Notes: generated by a model from the letters alone, not told the origin. A stretch of 46,789 nucleotides of DNA from Pontibacterium granulatum (GCF_029961155.1 NZ_JASBRH010000033.1:1-46789); one strand, 5' to 3'. Numbered from the stretch's first letter, positions 1 to 8,176 are shown. Translations and numbers: made by a program.

Positions 1-7
1 ACATTGC

Positions 8-95
8 GGTGAGGTGTCCGAGTGGCCGAAGGAGCACGCCTGGAAAGTGTGTATACGGAAACGTATCGAGGGTTCGAATCCCTCCCTCACCGCCA
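8..95 (+). tRNA. tRNA-Ser (anticodon GGA)
   Basis: The acceptor arms GGTGAGG (8-14) and CCTCACC (85-91) pair. They are followed by discriminator G and an encoded CCA (93-95). The T-loop GGTTCGAATCC is intact. The long variable arm (GTATACGGAAACGTAT area) marks a class II tRNA, as expected for serine. The anticodon loop is CTGGAAA with GGA at 42-44, reading UCC/UCU. A terminator follows at once, so this looks like the last or only gene of its transcript. Confidence 0.96.
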
Positions 96-110
96 GCCTA
101 TTTTGATACG

Positions 111-145
111 AAAAAGCCTTGGTTTGTGACCGAGGCTTTTTTGTT
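111..145 (+). terminator. Rho-independent terminator of tRNA-Ser
   Basis: AAAAAGCCTTGGT and ACCGAGGCTTTTTT form a GC-rich stem with a short loop and a T-run, 15 bases after the tRNA. The A-run on the left arm makes it potentially bidirectional. Confidence 0.85.
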
Positions 146-150
146 TCTGA

Positions 151-273
151 TGTCCCGTCCTGAATAACGTTGACACTTTTCGAGGAACAAATCGGAGAGT
201 GTTATGAAATCAAGCACTAAGCGTACTCAGCGTGTGTCCTGTCCTGATATAGGTTGACACTATTTCAGGACAA
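151..273 (+). mobile_element. Two abutted left ends of an IS3-type element (remnant)
   Basis: The end-like sequence at 151-176 (TGTCCCGTCCTGAATAACGT, then TGACAC) is repeated directly at 235-260 (TGTCCTGTCCTGATATAGGT, then TGACAC). Between them lie a ribosome site and the first codons of an IS3-type OrfA. The second end folds with TATTTCAGGACA (261-272) into a 13-pair stem with one mismatch. No transposase body remains. The most likely history is two insertions or a deletion at a hotspot just downstream of a tRNA gene. The family call rests on memory of related OrfA N-termini, not on a search. Confidence 0.6.
204..233 (+). pseudogene. IS3-family OrfA, first ten codons only
   Basis: The ATG at 204 follows GGAGAG (194-199) and encodes MKSSTKRTQR. 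This resembles the N-terminus of IS3-type OrfA proteins that continue with a DYTLAFK-like segment. The frame then runs directly into the second IS end at 235, so the gene is cut after codon 10. It can have no transposase function. Confidence 0.5.
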
Positions 274-459
274 GACATGCAGCACTTCCGACCAAGTCTT
301 TAGCGCAACCAATGTTTCTTCCTTATTCGCTCTGGCGGCTGACGCTTGCTTCTTATGGCGGAAGTGGGCCGGTTTTGCATAATTCAGCGGCAATTTTCGC
401 TTCGTTTTGATTTAATAGGCCGAAGTAAGAGTATTTGTTTGGTATAGGGGATATTGGGA

Positions 460-807
460 ATGGCTTACGAGCTGACCGGTAAAGTTAAGTTAATTCAGGA
501 TCCACAGACCTTTAACAGTGGCTTCACCAAGCGTGAGATGGTGGTTACTGTTGAAGATGGTAAGTATCCGCAGGACATCAATCTGGAATTTGTTCAGGAT
601 AAAGTGGCGCTGTTGGATAGCCTGCAGATAGGCCAGGAAGTAACAGTCGCCTTTGATATTCGTGGTCGTGAATACAATGGCCGCTATTTCAACAACCTAC
701 AGGGTTGGAAGATTCAGACCGGAGCACCAGCCAGTGATGGGTTTGATCAGACTCCAGCATACGACCAGAGTGCGCCGGTAAACTTTGATGATGACGTGCC
801 GTTCTGA
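460..807 (+). CDS. DUF3127 single-strand-binding-like protein with SSB-type C-terminal tip
   Basis: This 115-residue protein matches my recollection of the DUF3127 family. It has a beta-rich N-terminal part (MAYELTGKVKLI, TVAFDIRGREYNG, YFNNLQGWKI) that looks like a small OB fold. A short disordered linker leads to an acidic tip ending NFDDDVPF. The tip of E. coli SSB ends FDDDIPF and is the docking site for many repair and replication proteins, so this protein may recruit the same partners. That role is inference; the family has no settled function. The start is the ATG at 460, behind AGGGG (446-450). A TTG six bases upstream is possible but less likely. It is a single gene with its own terminator. 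Confidence 0.85.
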   Translation: MAYELTGKVKLIQDPQTFNSGFTKREMVVTVEDGKYPQDINLEFVQDKVALLDSLQIGQEVTVAFDIRGREYNGRYFNNLQGWKIQTGAPASDGFDQTPAYDQSAPVNFDDDVPF

Positions 808-845
808 TTCGAACGCCACTATCACACGATTAACAGTGTGTATTC

Positions 846-880
846 AAAAAAGCCTTGGTTGATGCCAAGGCTTTTTTGTT
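846..880. terminator. Bidirectional terminator between convergent genes
   Basis: AAAAAAGCCTTGG, a short TTGATG loop and CCAAGGCTTTTTT form a perfect stem with A- and T-runs on both sides. It lies between the DUF3127 gene and the 3' end of the ohrR-like gene and can serve both. Its stem is close in sequence to the tRNA-Ser terminator at 111-145. Confidence 0.88.
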
Positions 881-897
881 TCTGCTGTTATTACGCT

Positions 898-1344
898 TCA
901 CTGATCACACAGATGGACGCGCAGCTTGTCGCACAGGGATTTTAGCTGTTCCAGCTCCTCCTCGGTCAGGGGGGCTTTACACGCCATCGCCTTTTTCACT
1001 TCCAACGCACGCTCTTTGAGTGCCAGACCTTCATCGGTCAGTTGCAGCAGGCAGGAACGTTCGTCCTGTTTGCAACGTACACGTTGCAACAATCCTTTGG
1101 CTTCCAGGCGCTTCAGCAGCGGGGTGGTGGTGCCCGAGTCCATGTGCAGCCGTTCGCCCATCCGTTTCACACTGAGGCCGTCTTCCGACCAGAGCACCAT
1201 CATTGCCAAGTACTGGGGATAGGTCAGATCCAATTCCAACAGAGCGGTACGGTAGGAGCGCACCATTGCGTTGGCAGCACTGTAAAGGGAAAAACAGCTC
1301 TGCTTTTCCAGGCAGAGTGCGTCGTCGTTATTCATTTGGCTCAT
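898..1344 (-). CDS. ohrR: OhrR-like MarR-family peroxide-sensing repressor
   Basis: This 148-residue winged-helix protein shows the OhrR pattern: a conserved N-terminal cysteine in KQSCFSLYSAANAM, then LTYPQYLAMMVLW, the recognition region LHMDSGTTTPLLKRLE, and the wing KQDERSCLLQLT. OhrR proteins sense organic hydroperoxides by oxidation of that N-terminal cysteine and release operator DNA. An ATG six bases upstream exists, but only the ATG at 1344 has good spacing (seven bases) from AGGA. No ohr peroxidase gene lies nearby, so the target is more likely the divergent exported protein. Other MarR subfamilies remain possible. Confidence 0.85.
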   Translation of the reverse strand: MSQMNNDDALCLEKQSCFSLYSAANAMVRSYRTALLELDLTYPQYLAMMVLWSEDGLSVKRMGERLHMDSGTTTPLLKRLEAKGLLQRVRCKQDERSCLLQLTDEGLALKERALEVKKAMACKAPLTEEELEQLKSLCDKLRVHLCDQ

Positions 1345-1385
1345 AAGCATATCCTGAATTGTTATTTTAAATAGCGGTCAAATAT

Positions 1386-1439
1386 ATTGCGCACAATTTA
1401 GTTGCTGGCTATTATGGTTTGCAGATTGATTGTGCGCAA
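1386..1439. promoter_or_regulatory. Paired palindromic operators in the divergent ohrR-like promoter region
   Basis: ATTGCGCACAAT at 1386-1397 recurs in inverted orientation as ATTGTGCGCAA at 1429-1439, giving a perfect 11-base inverted repeat with a 31-base spacer. Each copy is itself a near palindrome with ATTG/CAAT arms, the usual layout for MarR/OhrR dimers. The sites lie 42-95 bases upstream of the repressor start and about 120 bases upstream of the exported protein, so they could control both. Confidence 0.6.
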
Positions 1440-1557
1440 GATAATAGCGAGCCACATGTAAAATTCTATCAGGATGACGGTTAATCTCAACCGCAACAGA
1501 GGCTGGGTTAACCATCACGACTTAAATGAACAGAACAGCTTTTTTGAGGATACAGAC

Positions 1558-1785
1558 ATGAAAAACATCGCAACTGCAATCGCCCTGACTTCCGCTATCT
1601 TCGCCGGTACTGCATCTGCAGCGGTAGAATCCAGCCAGATCAGCCACTTCGGCACCGGTGTTGAATTTGCCAGCACGTCCCATTTCGATGGTCTGGAGCA
1701 GGTGGTGGTAGACAACAGCAACCTGAAAGCAGGTAACGCTTTAGAGCCCGTCTACGGTGCGGATCTGTACTTCGGTTCTAACTAA
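1558..1785 (+). CDS. Small exported protein of unknown function
   Basis: A 75-residue precursor. It starts MKNIATAIALTSAIFAG and has a likely signal-peptidase site after TASA (about residue 22), leaving about 53 residues in the periplasm or outside. The mature part is polar, has no cysteine, and contains the near repeat SHFGTG / SHFDGL and a final GADLYFGSN. The start at 1558 has GAGGA upstream (1546-1550) and fits the signal peptide; longer in-frame starts do not. It diverges from the ohrR-like gene across two palindromes and is followed by a terminator, so it is probably a monocistronic, OhrR-controlled gene. I do not recognise the family. Confidence 0.75.
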   Translation: MKNIATAIALTSAIFAGTASAAVESSQISHFGTGVEFASTSHFDGLEQVVVDNSNLKAGNALEPVYGADLYFGSN

Positions 1786-1820
1786 GTACTCTTTGTTCTT
1801 TTTAGAGAGAAGTAACGATG

Positions 1821-1848
1821 AAGCGATCCTTTCCGGGGTCGCTTTTTT
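1821..1848 (+). terminator. Rho-independent terminator of the small exported protein
   Basis: AGCGATCC and GGGTCGCT pair around a short TTTCCG loop, followed by TTTTTT. It lies 36 bases after the stop codon. Confidence 0.75.
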
Positions 1849-1938
1849 GGTTTCTTGAGCACGGTCCCGCTGTAGTTCCCCGTAATCTGGGTTGTCTTCC
1901 TATACTGCTACTGAGCCTCGACCTCAGGTAAGACCGCT

Positions 1939-4800
1939 TTGAAGGATAATTCAGAACGCGCCGAACAGGCTGCCACCCAACTCTTACACACCGTAAAGCA
2001 GGTTGCGCGTGAGCTGCATCCTCAACATCACTTTTCAGCAGAATTGAGTCTGGATAGCTCATTGGCTACGGACTTCGCATTTGACAGTCTGGGCAGGGTC
2101 GAGTTGTTGTTGCGCCTTGAGCGCATATTTGATGTAGCGTTGCCGGATGCCTTGCTGAGTAGCGCCGACACCCCACGTGATCTGTTGCGTGCTGTCCTGG
2201 GAGGGCGTTCCAGGTTGGCGGCTTTCGAACTGCCTGAGATAGAGCATATTGAAGCAGTGTTACCGAGTACGTCCGCTGTTCCGGAGCAGGCCTGTACGTT
2301 AACCGCAGTGTTGGAGTGGTATCTGCAAACCGATCCGGATCGCACGCATATCCGCCTGTACGCCCCCGACAGTGACGGTGTTGCGTTGAGTTATCGCCAG
2401 TTGAAAGCAGGCGCGATACAGGTAGCGTTGGGATTGCAGCAACTGGATCTGCAACCACAGGAGCCTGTGGTGCTAATGCTCGATACGTGCGAAAACTATT
2501 TTTACTGCTTCTTTGGCATTCTGTACGCGGGGGGAGTCCCTTGCCCTCTCTACCCCCCCGGCCGGATCAGCCAGATTGAAGAGCACCTCAACCGACACGT
2601 GAGCATCGTTCAGAATGCCCAGGCCGGTATCATGGTAACGCAGAGGGAGGCTTTACCCTTTGCCGGGTTGCTCAAAAGCCGGGTACGTTCGTTGCGTCAT
2701 GTGGTAACCGCGCAGCAGCTTAGAGGGGCCAATGAGCATCCTCTGCTACCCAAACTTCATGCTGACGATATTGCCTTTCTGCAATATACCTCCGGAAGCA
2801 CCGGAACGCCGAAGGGGGTGGTGCTGACCCATGCCAATTTGCTAGCAAACGTACGTGCGATGGGGCAGGTGGTGCATGCCAACGCCAGCGATGTGTTTGT
2901 CAGTTGGCTGCCGCTGTATCACGACATGGGCTTGATCGGTGCCTGGTTCGGGAGTTTGTATCACGGTGCGCAGCTGGTGATTATGTCGCCGCTCACTTTT
3001 ATCAGTCGCCCCCAGCGCTGGCTGGAAGCGATTCACCGCTATCGGGGGACACTGTCGGCATCACCTAACTTCGGTTACGAGCACTGTGTCCGACTGATTG
3101 AGGACGAGACGCTAACTCAACTTGACCTGTCCAGCTGGCGTTGTGCCTTCAACGGTGCCGAACCGGTAAGCCCCCAAACCTTGTCAGCCTTTTGTGACCG
3201 CTTTGCTGTTTGTGGCTTTGACCCCCGAGCGATGATGCCGGTGTATGGATTGGCTGAAAACAGTGTGGGGCTCGCCTTTCCGACCCTTCAGCGAGGCGTC
3301 CTGCTAGACCGAATCGAGCGCGAGCGGTTTACCCGGACCGGTTGGGCAATACCCAGCACGGCCGACGACAAAGGTGTGCTGGATGTAGTGGCCTGTGGCC
3401 GGGCTATACCCCAACACGAATTGCGTGTGGTGGATGCCAGTGATCGCGAACTGCCTGATCGCCAGGAGGGGCGGATTCAGTTTCGGGGACCGTCCTCAAC
3501 CAGTGGTTATTATCGAAACCCTAAACAGACAGCCTCACTGTTTCACGGCGACTGGCTGGAGAGTGGAGACCTGGGTTACGTCTGCGACGGGGAGCTCTAT
3601 GTGACCGGCAGGCAGAAAGATCTGATTATCATAGCAGGACGCAATATTCATCCCGCCGAGCTGGAAACCGCCGTGGGGAACGTCGAGGGCATTCGCAAGG
3701 GGAGTGTGGTGGTATTTGGCAGTCGTTATACATCGCAAAATGTTGAGCGTGTTACCGAGCGATTAGTTGTGCTGGCGGAAACACGCGAACGGGAGGAGGA
3801 ACGCCGCGTAGAATTGACCACAATGATCAACCAGCTTGCGGTGGATCTGTTGGGACAACCCGCAGATGATGTGGTACTTCTGGCCCCCAATCAGGTATTA
3901 AAAACCTCCAGCGGTAAAGTGCGTAGATCCGCCTGTAAAACCCTCTATGAACAGGGCGAGCTCAGTAAGCAGTCACCTCAATGGCAGCAGTGGCTGCGCA
4001 TTGGTGTGGGAGAGTTGGCAGGGCGTATGAGGCGTTTCGGTTATCGAACTCTGGAGTATGCGTTTGCTGGGTATGGATGGCTGATCTATGGGGGCTTGCT
4101 TTGTCTGGCGTTGCCGGTATTCCTTCTGATACCGGGTAAGAAAGCGCGCTGGAGGGTTGTAAGCCGTGCCGCTCGGATGTTGAGCCTGTTGACGGGCACT
4201 TCCGTTCGTCTGGAAGGATTAGAGCATTTACCGCCGGAGAGAGAAGGCTGTGTGTATGTTTGCAACCACGCCAGCTATCTGGATGGGTATGTGTTGGTCG
4301 CCTTTTTGCCCAGATGCGTGCGCTTTGTCGCTAAAGGGGAGTTCAGAGACAATCGGCTGATCTCGTTCTTACTGGATAAGATCGGTGTCGAGTATGTAGA
4401 CCGTATCGATCCGGATCAGGGGAGCGCAGATACTCTGCGCCTTGCCGCGCAGGGTAAGCATGATGATCCGCTGTTCTTTTTCCCGGAGGGGACCTTCACC
4501 CGTATGCCCGGTCTTAGGGCCTTTCATCTCGGCGCATTCACCACCGCCATTCGGCAGGAACTGCCCATCGTACCCATAGCAATCCGTGGGACAAGGTCGA
4601 TGTTGCGTGCTGATAGCTGGTTCCCAAGGCGTGGGCAGATCGTCATAACGATCGGGGCTGTTATACCCAGTCAGTCTGCTGCTGGCGAAAGCTCATGGCA
4701 GCGGGCGCTCGAATTACGGGATCTTACGCGGCGCGAAGTGCTTCGGCTTTCGGGAGAAGCCGATCTGAACACGGAAACCATGACCAACCGGGCAGGCTGA
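1939..4800 (+). CDS. ACP - acyl-AMP ligase - PlsC acyltransferase fusion protein
   Basis: A 953-residue, three-domain protein. Residues 1-95 are an acyl carrier protein, with the phosphopantetheine serine in FDSLGRVE (Ser50). Residues about 110-700 are an adenylating enzyme with the P-loop YTSGSTGTPKG (about 282-292), YGLAENSVG and a C-terminal SSGKVRRS; this resembles the fatty acyl-AMP ligase group. A hydrophobic segment near 715-735 leads to a PlsC-type acyltransferase with NHASYLD (from residue 776) and FFPEGTFTR. Inferred chemistry: a free fatty acid is activated to acyl-AMP, loaded on the fused ACP, and passed to a lyso-lipid or other acceptor at the membrane. The start is TTG at 1939 behind AGGTAAG; stops block any earlier start. 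It appears to stand alone. Confidence 0.88.
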   Translation: MKDNSERAEQAATQLLHTVKQVARELHPQHHFSAELSLDSSLATDFAFDSLGRVELLLRLERIFDVALPDALLSSADTPRDLLRAVLGGRSRLAAFELPEIEHIEAVLPSTSAVPEQACTLTAVLEWYLQTDPDRTHIRLYAPDSDGVALSYRQLKAGAIQVALGLQQLDLQPQEPVVLMLDTCENYFYCFFGILYAGGVPCPLYPPGRISQIEEHLNRHVSIVQNAQAGIMVTQREALPFAGLLKSRVRSLRHVVTAQQLRGANEHPLLPKLHADDIAFLQYTSGSTGTPKGVVLTHANLLANVRAMGQVVHANASDVFVSWLPLYHDMGLIGAWFGSLYHGAQLVIMSPLTFISRPQRWLEAIHRYRGTLSASPNFGYEHCVRLIEDETLTQLDLSSWRCAFNGAEPVSPQTLSAFCDRFAVCGFDPRAMMPVYGLAENSVGLAFPTLQRGVLLDRIERERFTRTGWAIPSTADDKGVLDVVACGRAIPQHELRVVDASDRELPDRQEGRIQFRGPSSTSGYYRNPKQTASLFHGDWLESGDLGYVCDGELYVTGRQKDLIIIAGRNIHPAELETAVGNVEGIRKGSVVVFGSRYTSQNVERVTERLVVLAETREREEERRVELTTMINQLAVDLLGQPADDVVLLAPNQVLKTSSGKVRRSACKTLYEQGELSKQSPQWQQWLRIGVGELAGRMRRFGYRTLEYAFAGYGWLIYGGLLCLALPVFLLIPGKKARWRVVSRAARMLSLLTGTSVRLEGLEHLPPEREGCVYVCNHASYLDGYVLVAFLPRCVRFVAKGEFRDNRLISFLLDKIGVEYVDRIDPDQGSADTLRLAAQGKHDDPLFFFPEGTFTRMPGLRAFHLGAFTTAIRQELPIVPIAIRGTRSMLRADSWFPRRGQIVITIGAVIPSQSAAGESSWQRALELRDLTRREVLRLSGEADLNTETMTNRAG

Positions 4801-5630
4801 GCCATTTAGGGTAGGCGCAGCAGGGAGTCTTTGAGTAAGTAAGAGAGGGGAGCAAGCCCAATTCCGTATCGGATCACTGAAGACCGTTTTTGATGGGAAT
4901 ACCGATCATGGAGAACACCACCCGGACGGCAAAACAGCCGGTGAGTCCTGTGGTGTTTCATTGTCAGTGCGGATAGCTGCTTGGTTCGAAGGAAGATCCA
5001 CATTCGATTCCCGGTAAGTGGGCGTACAGCAATGAGGAGCGAATAAAAGACGGTATGCCAGCTAGCTTCTTTGAAGTGTGTAGGCGTTACATAAATTCGC
5101 TTTTAATCAAGATAGCTGCGGTCAGTTCTAAGTTCCAGAGCATATGCCAAGTTGTTCTGATAACAAGACGTTATCTATTTTTAAACGGAACGCAATCTAC
5201 CCCTTTTTGACGTTGGTAAGCTGAAGATGGCCGGTATATTACAGTTACTGACCAAGCGGTAGCTTTCCTTTCCGAGCAATGTGGGGCATGTCCACTTGCT
5301 AGCCGGAGACCCTTATGATGAAACAATGCGCTGTTGCGATCACCTCTTTCAGTGCCCTGCGCACAGCACTTTTTTCACGTCAAATTCCCCTCGTTGACCA
5401 GTTTCCATACGCTTTTTCTCTCTCTTCTTGCAACAACCTCCCGGTAAGCCTAGGTGTTGTTGTGTCATTTGTGATGTTAATGGAAACATTTTGACTATTG
5501 ATTTCTGTTATGCGGCGAAGGCGGATAGTCTGAATTCGTAGCAGCTGATTCGCTTGCGATTTTCACCCGCAGACCTGAAAGCGTCATGGGTAAATAGTGA
5601 TTAATTAAAACAATAAAGAGGATTTCTAAG
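4801..5630. other. 830-base gap with no convincing gene
   Basis: There are no strong coding signals between the fusion gene and creatinase. A bulged hairpin lies at 4914-4957. A 59-codon frame at 5315-5494 starts after GGAGAC and is weakly supported. The last part (about 5500-5615) is A/T-rich and must hold the creatinase promoter, but I cannot place -35/-10 boxes with confidence. The creatinase ribosome site AAGAGGA is at 5616-5622. Confidence 0.5.
4914..4957. repeat. Bulged inverted repeat downstream of the fusion gene
   Basis: AACACCAC (4914-4921) pairs with GTGGTGTT (4950-4957). Inside it, GGAC (4924-4927) pairs with GTCC (4945-4948), and GGC with GCC around an AAAACA loop. There is no T-run, so it is more likely a processed 3' end or an old mobile-repeat unit than a classic terminator. 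Confidence 0.4.
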
Positions 5631-6842
5631 ATGCAGATGCCACACACTTTGTCGATTCCAAACGGCGAAAAAGTGCGTCCAACGTTTTCGAAGGAGGAGA
5701 TGAATTCCCGCCTGGAGAAGCTTCGTCGCTACATGGCGGAAAATGACCTGCAGGCCGTGGTGTTCACTTCTTACCATAACATCAATTACTACAGTGACTT
5801 CGTTTACTGCCGTTTCGGCCGTGACTATGGACTGGTTGTTACCCAGGATTCCTACACTACGGTGACTGCCAATATTGATGGTGGCCAGCCTTATCGCCGC
5901 AATCAACTGGGCGATAACGTGGTGTACACCGACTGGCAGAAAGATAACTTCTTCCACGCGTTGAAGCAGCTGATCAAGGACGGAGGCAAAGTGGGAATCG
6001 AGTATGACCACATGCCGCTGCAAAATCTGGAAAAGATGAAGGCCATTCTGCCAAATGCCGAATTCACAGATATCGGCGTACCCACCATGAAAATGCGCAT
6101 GATCAAATCCGATGAAGAGATTGCGTTGATTAAACAGGGGGCTCGGGTTGCTGATGTGGGTGGTGCAGCCATTCGTGATGCAATCGCTGTAGGCGTGCCT
6201 GAGTACGAAATTGCCCTGGCGGGTGTGCAGGCAATGGTTCGAGAAATCGCAGGGACTTTCCCGGATGGGGAGTTGATGGATACCTGGGTCTGGTTTCAGT
6301 CCGGTATCAACACCGATGGCGCTCACAACCCGGTGACCAGTCGTAAGGTACAGGCTGGCGACATTCTGAGTCTGAACACCTTCCCAATGATTGCAGGTTA
6401 CTACACGGCATTGGAGCGCACCCTGTTTGCCGAATATGCCTCCGACCGCCATCTGGAACTGTGGGAGATCAACTGTGAAGTGCATCGAAAAGGTCTGGAA
6501 CTGATTCGACCGGGCGCACGTTGCTGTGATATCGCAGCCGAACTGAATGAGATCTTCCTGAAGCACGATGTACTGCAGTATCGCACCTTCGGCTACGGTC
6601 ACTCCTTTGGCACCTTGAGCCACTACTACGGCCGTGAAGCGGGACTGGAGTTGCGTGAAGACGTTGAAACCGTTCTGGAACCGGGCATGGTTGTCTCCAT
6701 GGAACCGATGCTGATGCTGCCGGAAGGTATGCCCGGTGCTGGTGGTTACCGTGAACACGACATTCTGGTTGTGGGCGAAGAGGGTGCAGAAAACATCACC
6801 CGATTCCCGTTCGGTCCTGAGTACAACATCATCAAATCCTAA
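5631..6842 (+). CDS. Creatinase (creatine amidinohydrolase, EC 3.5.3.3)
   Basis: Creatinase hydrolyses creatine to sarcosine and urea without a metal, using a pita-bread fold shared with aminopeptidase P. The protein has 403 residues, as does the Pseudomonas putida enzyme. It keeps its hallmark segments: FTSYHNINYYSDF near residue 45, TANIDGGQP, WFQSGINTDGAHNPVT with the catalytic histidine near 232, the FGYGHSFGTLSHYYGREAG block, and SMEPMLMLPEG. The residue identity I can recall is very high, so I prefer creatinase over DMSP lyase DddP or proline dipeptidase. The ATG has AAGAGGA eight bases upstream. Genes for a transporter and glycine-linked regulators follow, but sarcosine oxidase and creatininase are absent from the window. 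Confidence 0.95.
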   Translation: MQMPHTLSIPNGEKVRPTFSKEEMNSRLEKLRRYMAENDLQAVVFTSYHNINYYSDFVYCRFGRDYGLVVTQDSYTTVTANIDGGQPYRRNQLGDNVVYTDWQKDNFFHALKQLIKDGGKVGIEYDHMPLQNLEKMKAILPNAEFTDIGVPTMKMRMIKSDEEIALIKQGARVADVGGAAIRDAIAVGVPEYEIALAGVQAMVREIAGTFPDGELMDTWVWFQSGINTDGAHNPVTSRKVQAGDILSLNTFPMIAGYYTALERTLFAEYASDRHLELWEINCEVHRKGLELIRPGARCCDIAAELNEIFLKHDVLQYRTFGYGHSFGTLSHYYGREAGLELREDVETVLEPGMVVSMEPMLMLPEGMPGAGGYREHDILVVGEEGAENITRFPFGPEYNIIKS

Positions 6843-6875
6843 TTGCCGATTCTGATGACCAATTTCTGTTGGTCT

Positions 6876-6986
6876 GAAGAGGGCAGGGCTCGTCCTCTTC
6901 GGGCCGGCAGAGCTCTGTGTCGGCTAGCCTTCGCTATGGCCGGTACAAGCAGCAACCTCTTGCTGCATCACCCTTCTTGGGTGATG
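6876..6986 (+). promoter_or_regulatory. Cluster of hairpins between creatinase and dctP
   Basis: Three perfect stems follow one another: GAAGAGG/CCTCTTC (6876-6900), GCAGCAA/TTGCTGC with a 4-base loop (6949-6966), and CATCACCC/GGGTGATG with a 5-base loop (6966-6986). None has a proper T-run. They could stabilise the creatinase 3' end, mark an mRNA processing site that sets different enzyme and transporter levels, or attenuate read-through. Confidence 0.5.
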
Positions 6987-7069
6987 TGGGAGGTAAGTCT
7001 CTCTGCTGCGACGTCAGCAGGTAACGAAAAATCTTTAACCCGATAAATAAGAATAATAGAGGTGGTTCC

Positions 7070-8095
7070 GTGATTAATGTGAGAAAAAAAATAACTGGTG
7101 CACTAGCCGCAGTAGCACTCTCCACAAGTGCTTTGACGTTGGCCCTTCCGAATGACGTTCAGGCCGCAGAAGGCGGGCATATCCTGGCCCATGTGATGCC
7201 AACCGACCATATCTTCAACAGCGTTTCCCAGGAGTTCATGTCCAAATTGGATGAACTCTCTGGTGGCACAGTGAAGATCGAGTATCACCCCGGCGGAGAC
7301 CTGGGGGATTGGGCGACTATTACCGAGCAGGTGATGCAGGGCGCTCTGCCAATGACTATGGCTTGGTCCAACTCCGAGCTGGATCCACGCCTGGATATTG
7401 CCAACTTGGGCTACGTGGCTGATGACTGGGAAAGCGCAAGCAAGGTCTATGGTCCGGGTAGCAAGATGGATGCGCTGTTCGGTGAAATCTATGGCGGTCT
7501 GAATGTTGAGTTGCTGGGTACTTTGCCTACCGACTTTACCGGATACGTTGTCCGCAAGGGCGTGGATATCCCGGTTAACATTCCGCAGGATGCCAAGGGC
7601 TTCAAGATCCGTGTGCCTAACTATCCGATGGCGATTGACCGTTACAGCGCTCTTGGCTTCTCCGTGATGCCAATGGCGTTCTCTGAAGTGCACACCGCAC
7701 TGCAAACCGGTGCGATTGACGGTCGCGCCTTCTCTCCTCCATACGAAGTACTGCTGTTTGAAGATGTGCTGCGTGCTTACGTTTATACCCGTGAATCCTT
7801 TGAACCTACGTTCTGGATTGCCAGCAAAAGTTGGTTGGCAAGCCTGAGTGATCAAGAGCGCGCCTGGGTACGTCAGGCTGCAGACCACGCCACACAATGG
7901 GCGTGGAATAATGCAGAAGCGTTTAGTCAGGGCTGGCTAGACAAGATCCGTGCCGCAGGTATCGAAGTACTGGAACAGAGTCCTGAGCAGGCTGCTGCCT
8001 ACAAGAAAACTGTGATTGAGGTTGAGTGGCCAATCATGGAAAAGCTGCTTGGCAAAAAGGTAATGGATGACCTGAGGGTAACCGCTGGTCTGTAA
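7070..8095 (+). CDS. TRAP transporter substrate-binding protein (DctP family)
   Basis: A 341-residue periplasmic binding protein with a signal peptide (basic start, then hydrophobic LAAVALSTSALTLAL, cleavage near VQAAEG). The mature protein begins HILAHVMPTDH, the usual opening strand. The segment KGFKIRVPNYPM carries the arginine (precursor residue 181) that in this family grips the substrate carboxylate, and FSEVHTALQTGAIDG is the conserved hinge block. The start is GTG at 7070, with AGAGGTGG upstream. The membrane genes follow directly. The position behind creatinase suggests creatine or a related guanidino or N-methyl amino acid as ligand; this is inference. Confidence 0.93.
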   Translation: MINVRKKITGALAAVALSTSALTLALPNDVQAAEGGHILAHVMPTDHIFNSVSQEFMSKLDELSGGTVKIEYHPGGDLGDWATITEQVMQGALPMTMAWSNSELDPRLDIANLGYVADDWESASKVYGPGSKMDALFGEIYGGLNVELLGTLPTDFTGYVVRKGVDIPVNIPQDAKGFKIRVPNYPMAIDRYSALGFSVMPMAFSEVHTALQTGAIDGRAFSPPYEVLLFEDVLRAYVYTRESFEPTFWIASKSWLASLSDQERAWVRQAADHATQWAWNNAEAFSQGWLDKIRAAGIEVLEQSPEQAAAYKKTVIEVEWPIMEKLLGKKVMDDLRVTAGL

Positions 8096-8176
8096 GACCG
8101 AGTGGTTTTCCAAAGGGCCTGTGTACCTAAATGTCGCAGGCCCTCGTTGTCAAAGTACATTCATGAGGAGCTTGAT

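Noticed and set aside
4806-5003. 65-codon minus-strand ORF after the ACP-ligase fusion
   Set aside because: It spans an inverted repeat, has no ribosome site and no protein-like composition.
5315-5494. 59-codon ORF upstream of creatinase
   Set aside because: It has a GGAGAC ribosome site, but the translation has no recognisable pattern and the gap is otherwise non-coding.
5601-6758. 385-codon antisense frame across creatinase
   Set aside because: Shadow of a highly conserved gene; composition rich in His/Gln as expected for an antisense frame.
5631-6842. Reading the creatinase as DMSP lyase DddP or Xaa-Pro peptidase
   Set aside because: Length, the GINTDGAHNP segment and the FGYGHSFG block match creatinase far better, and metal-binding peptidase ligands are not in place.
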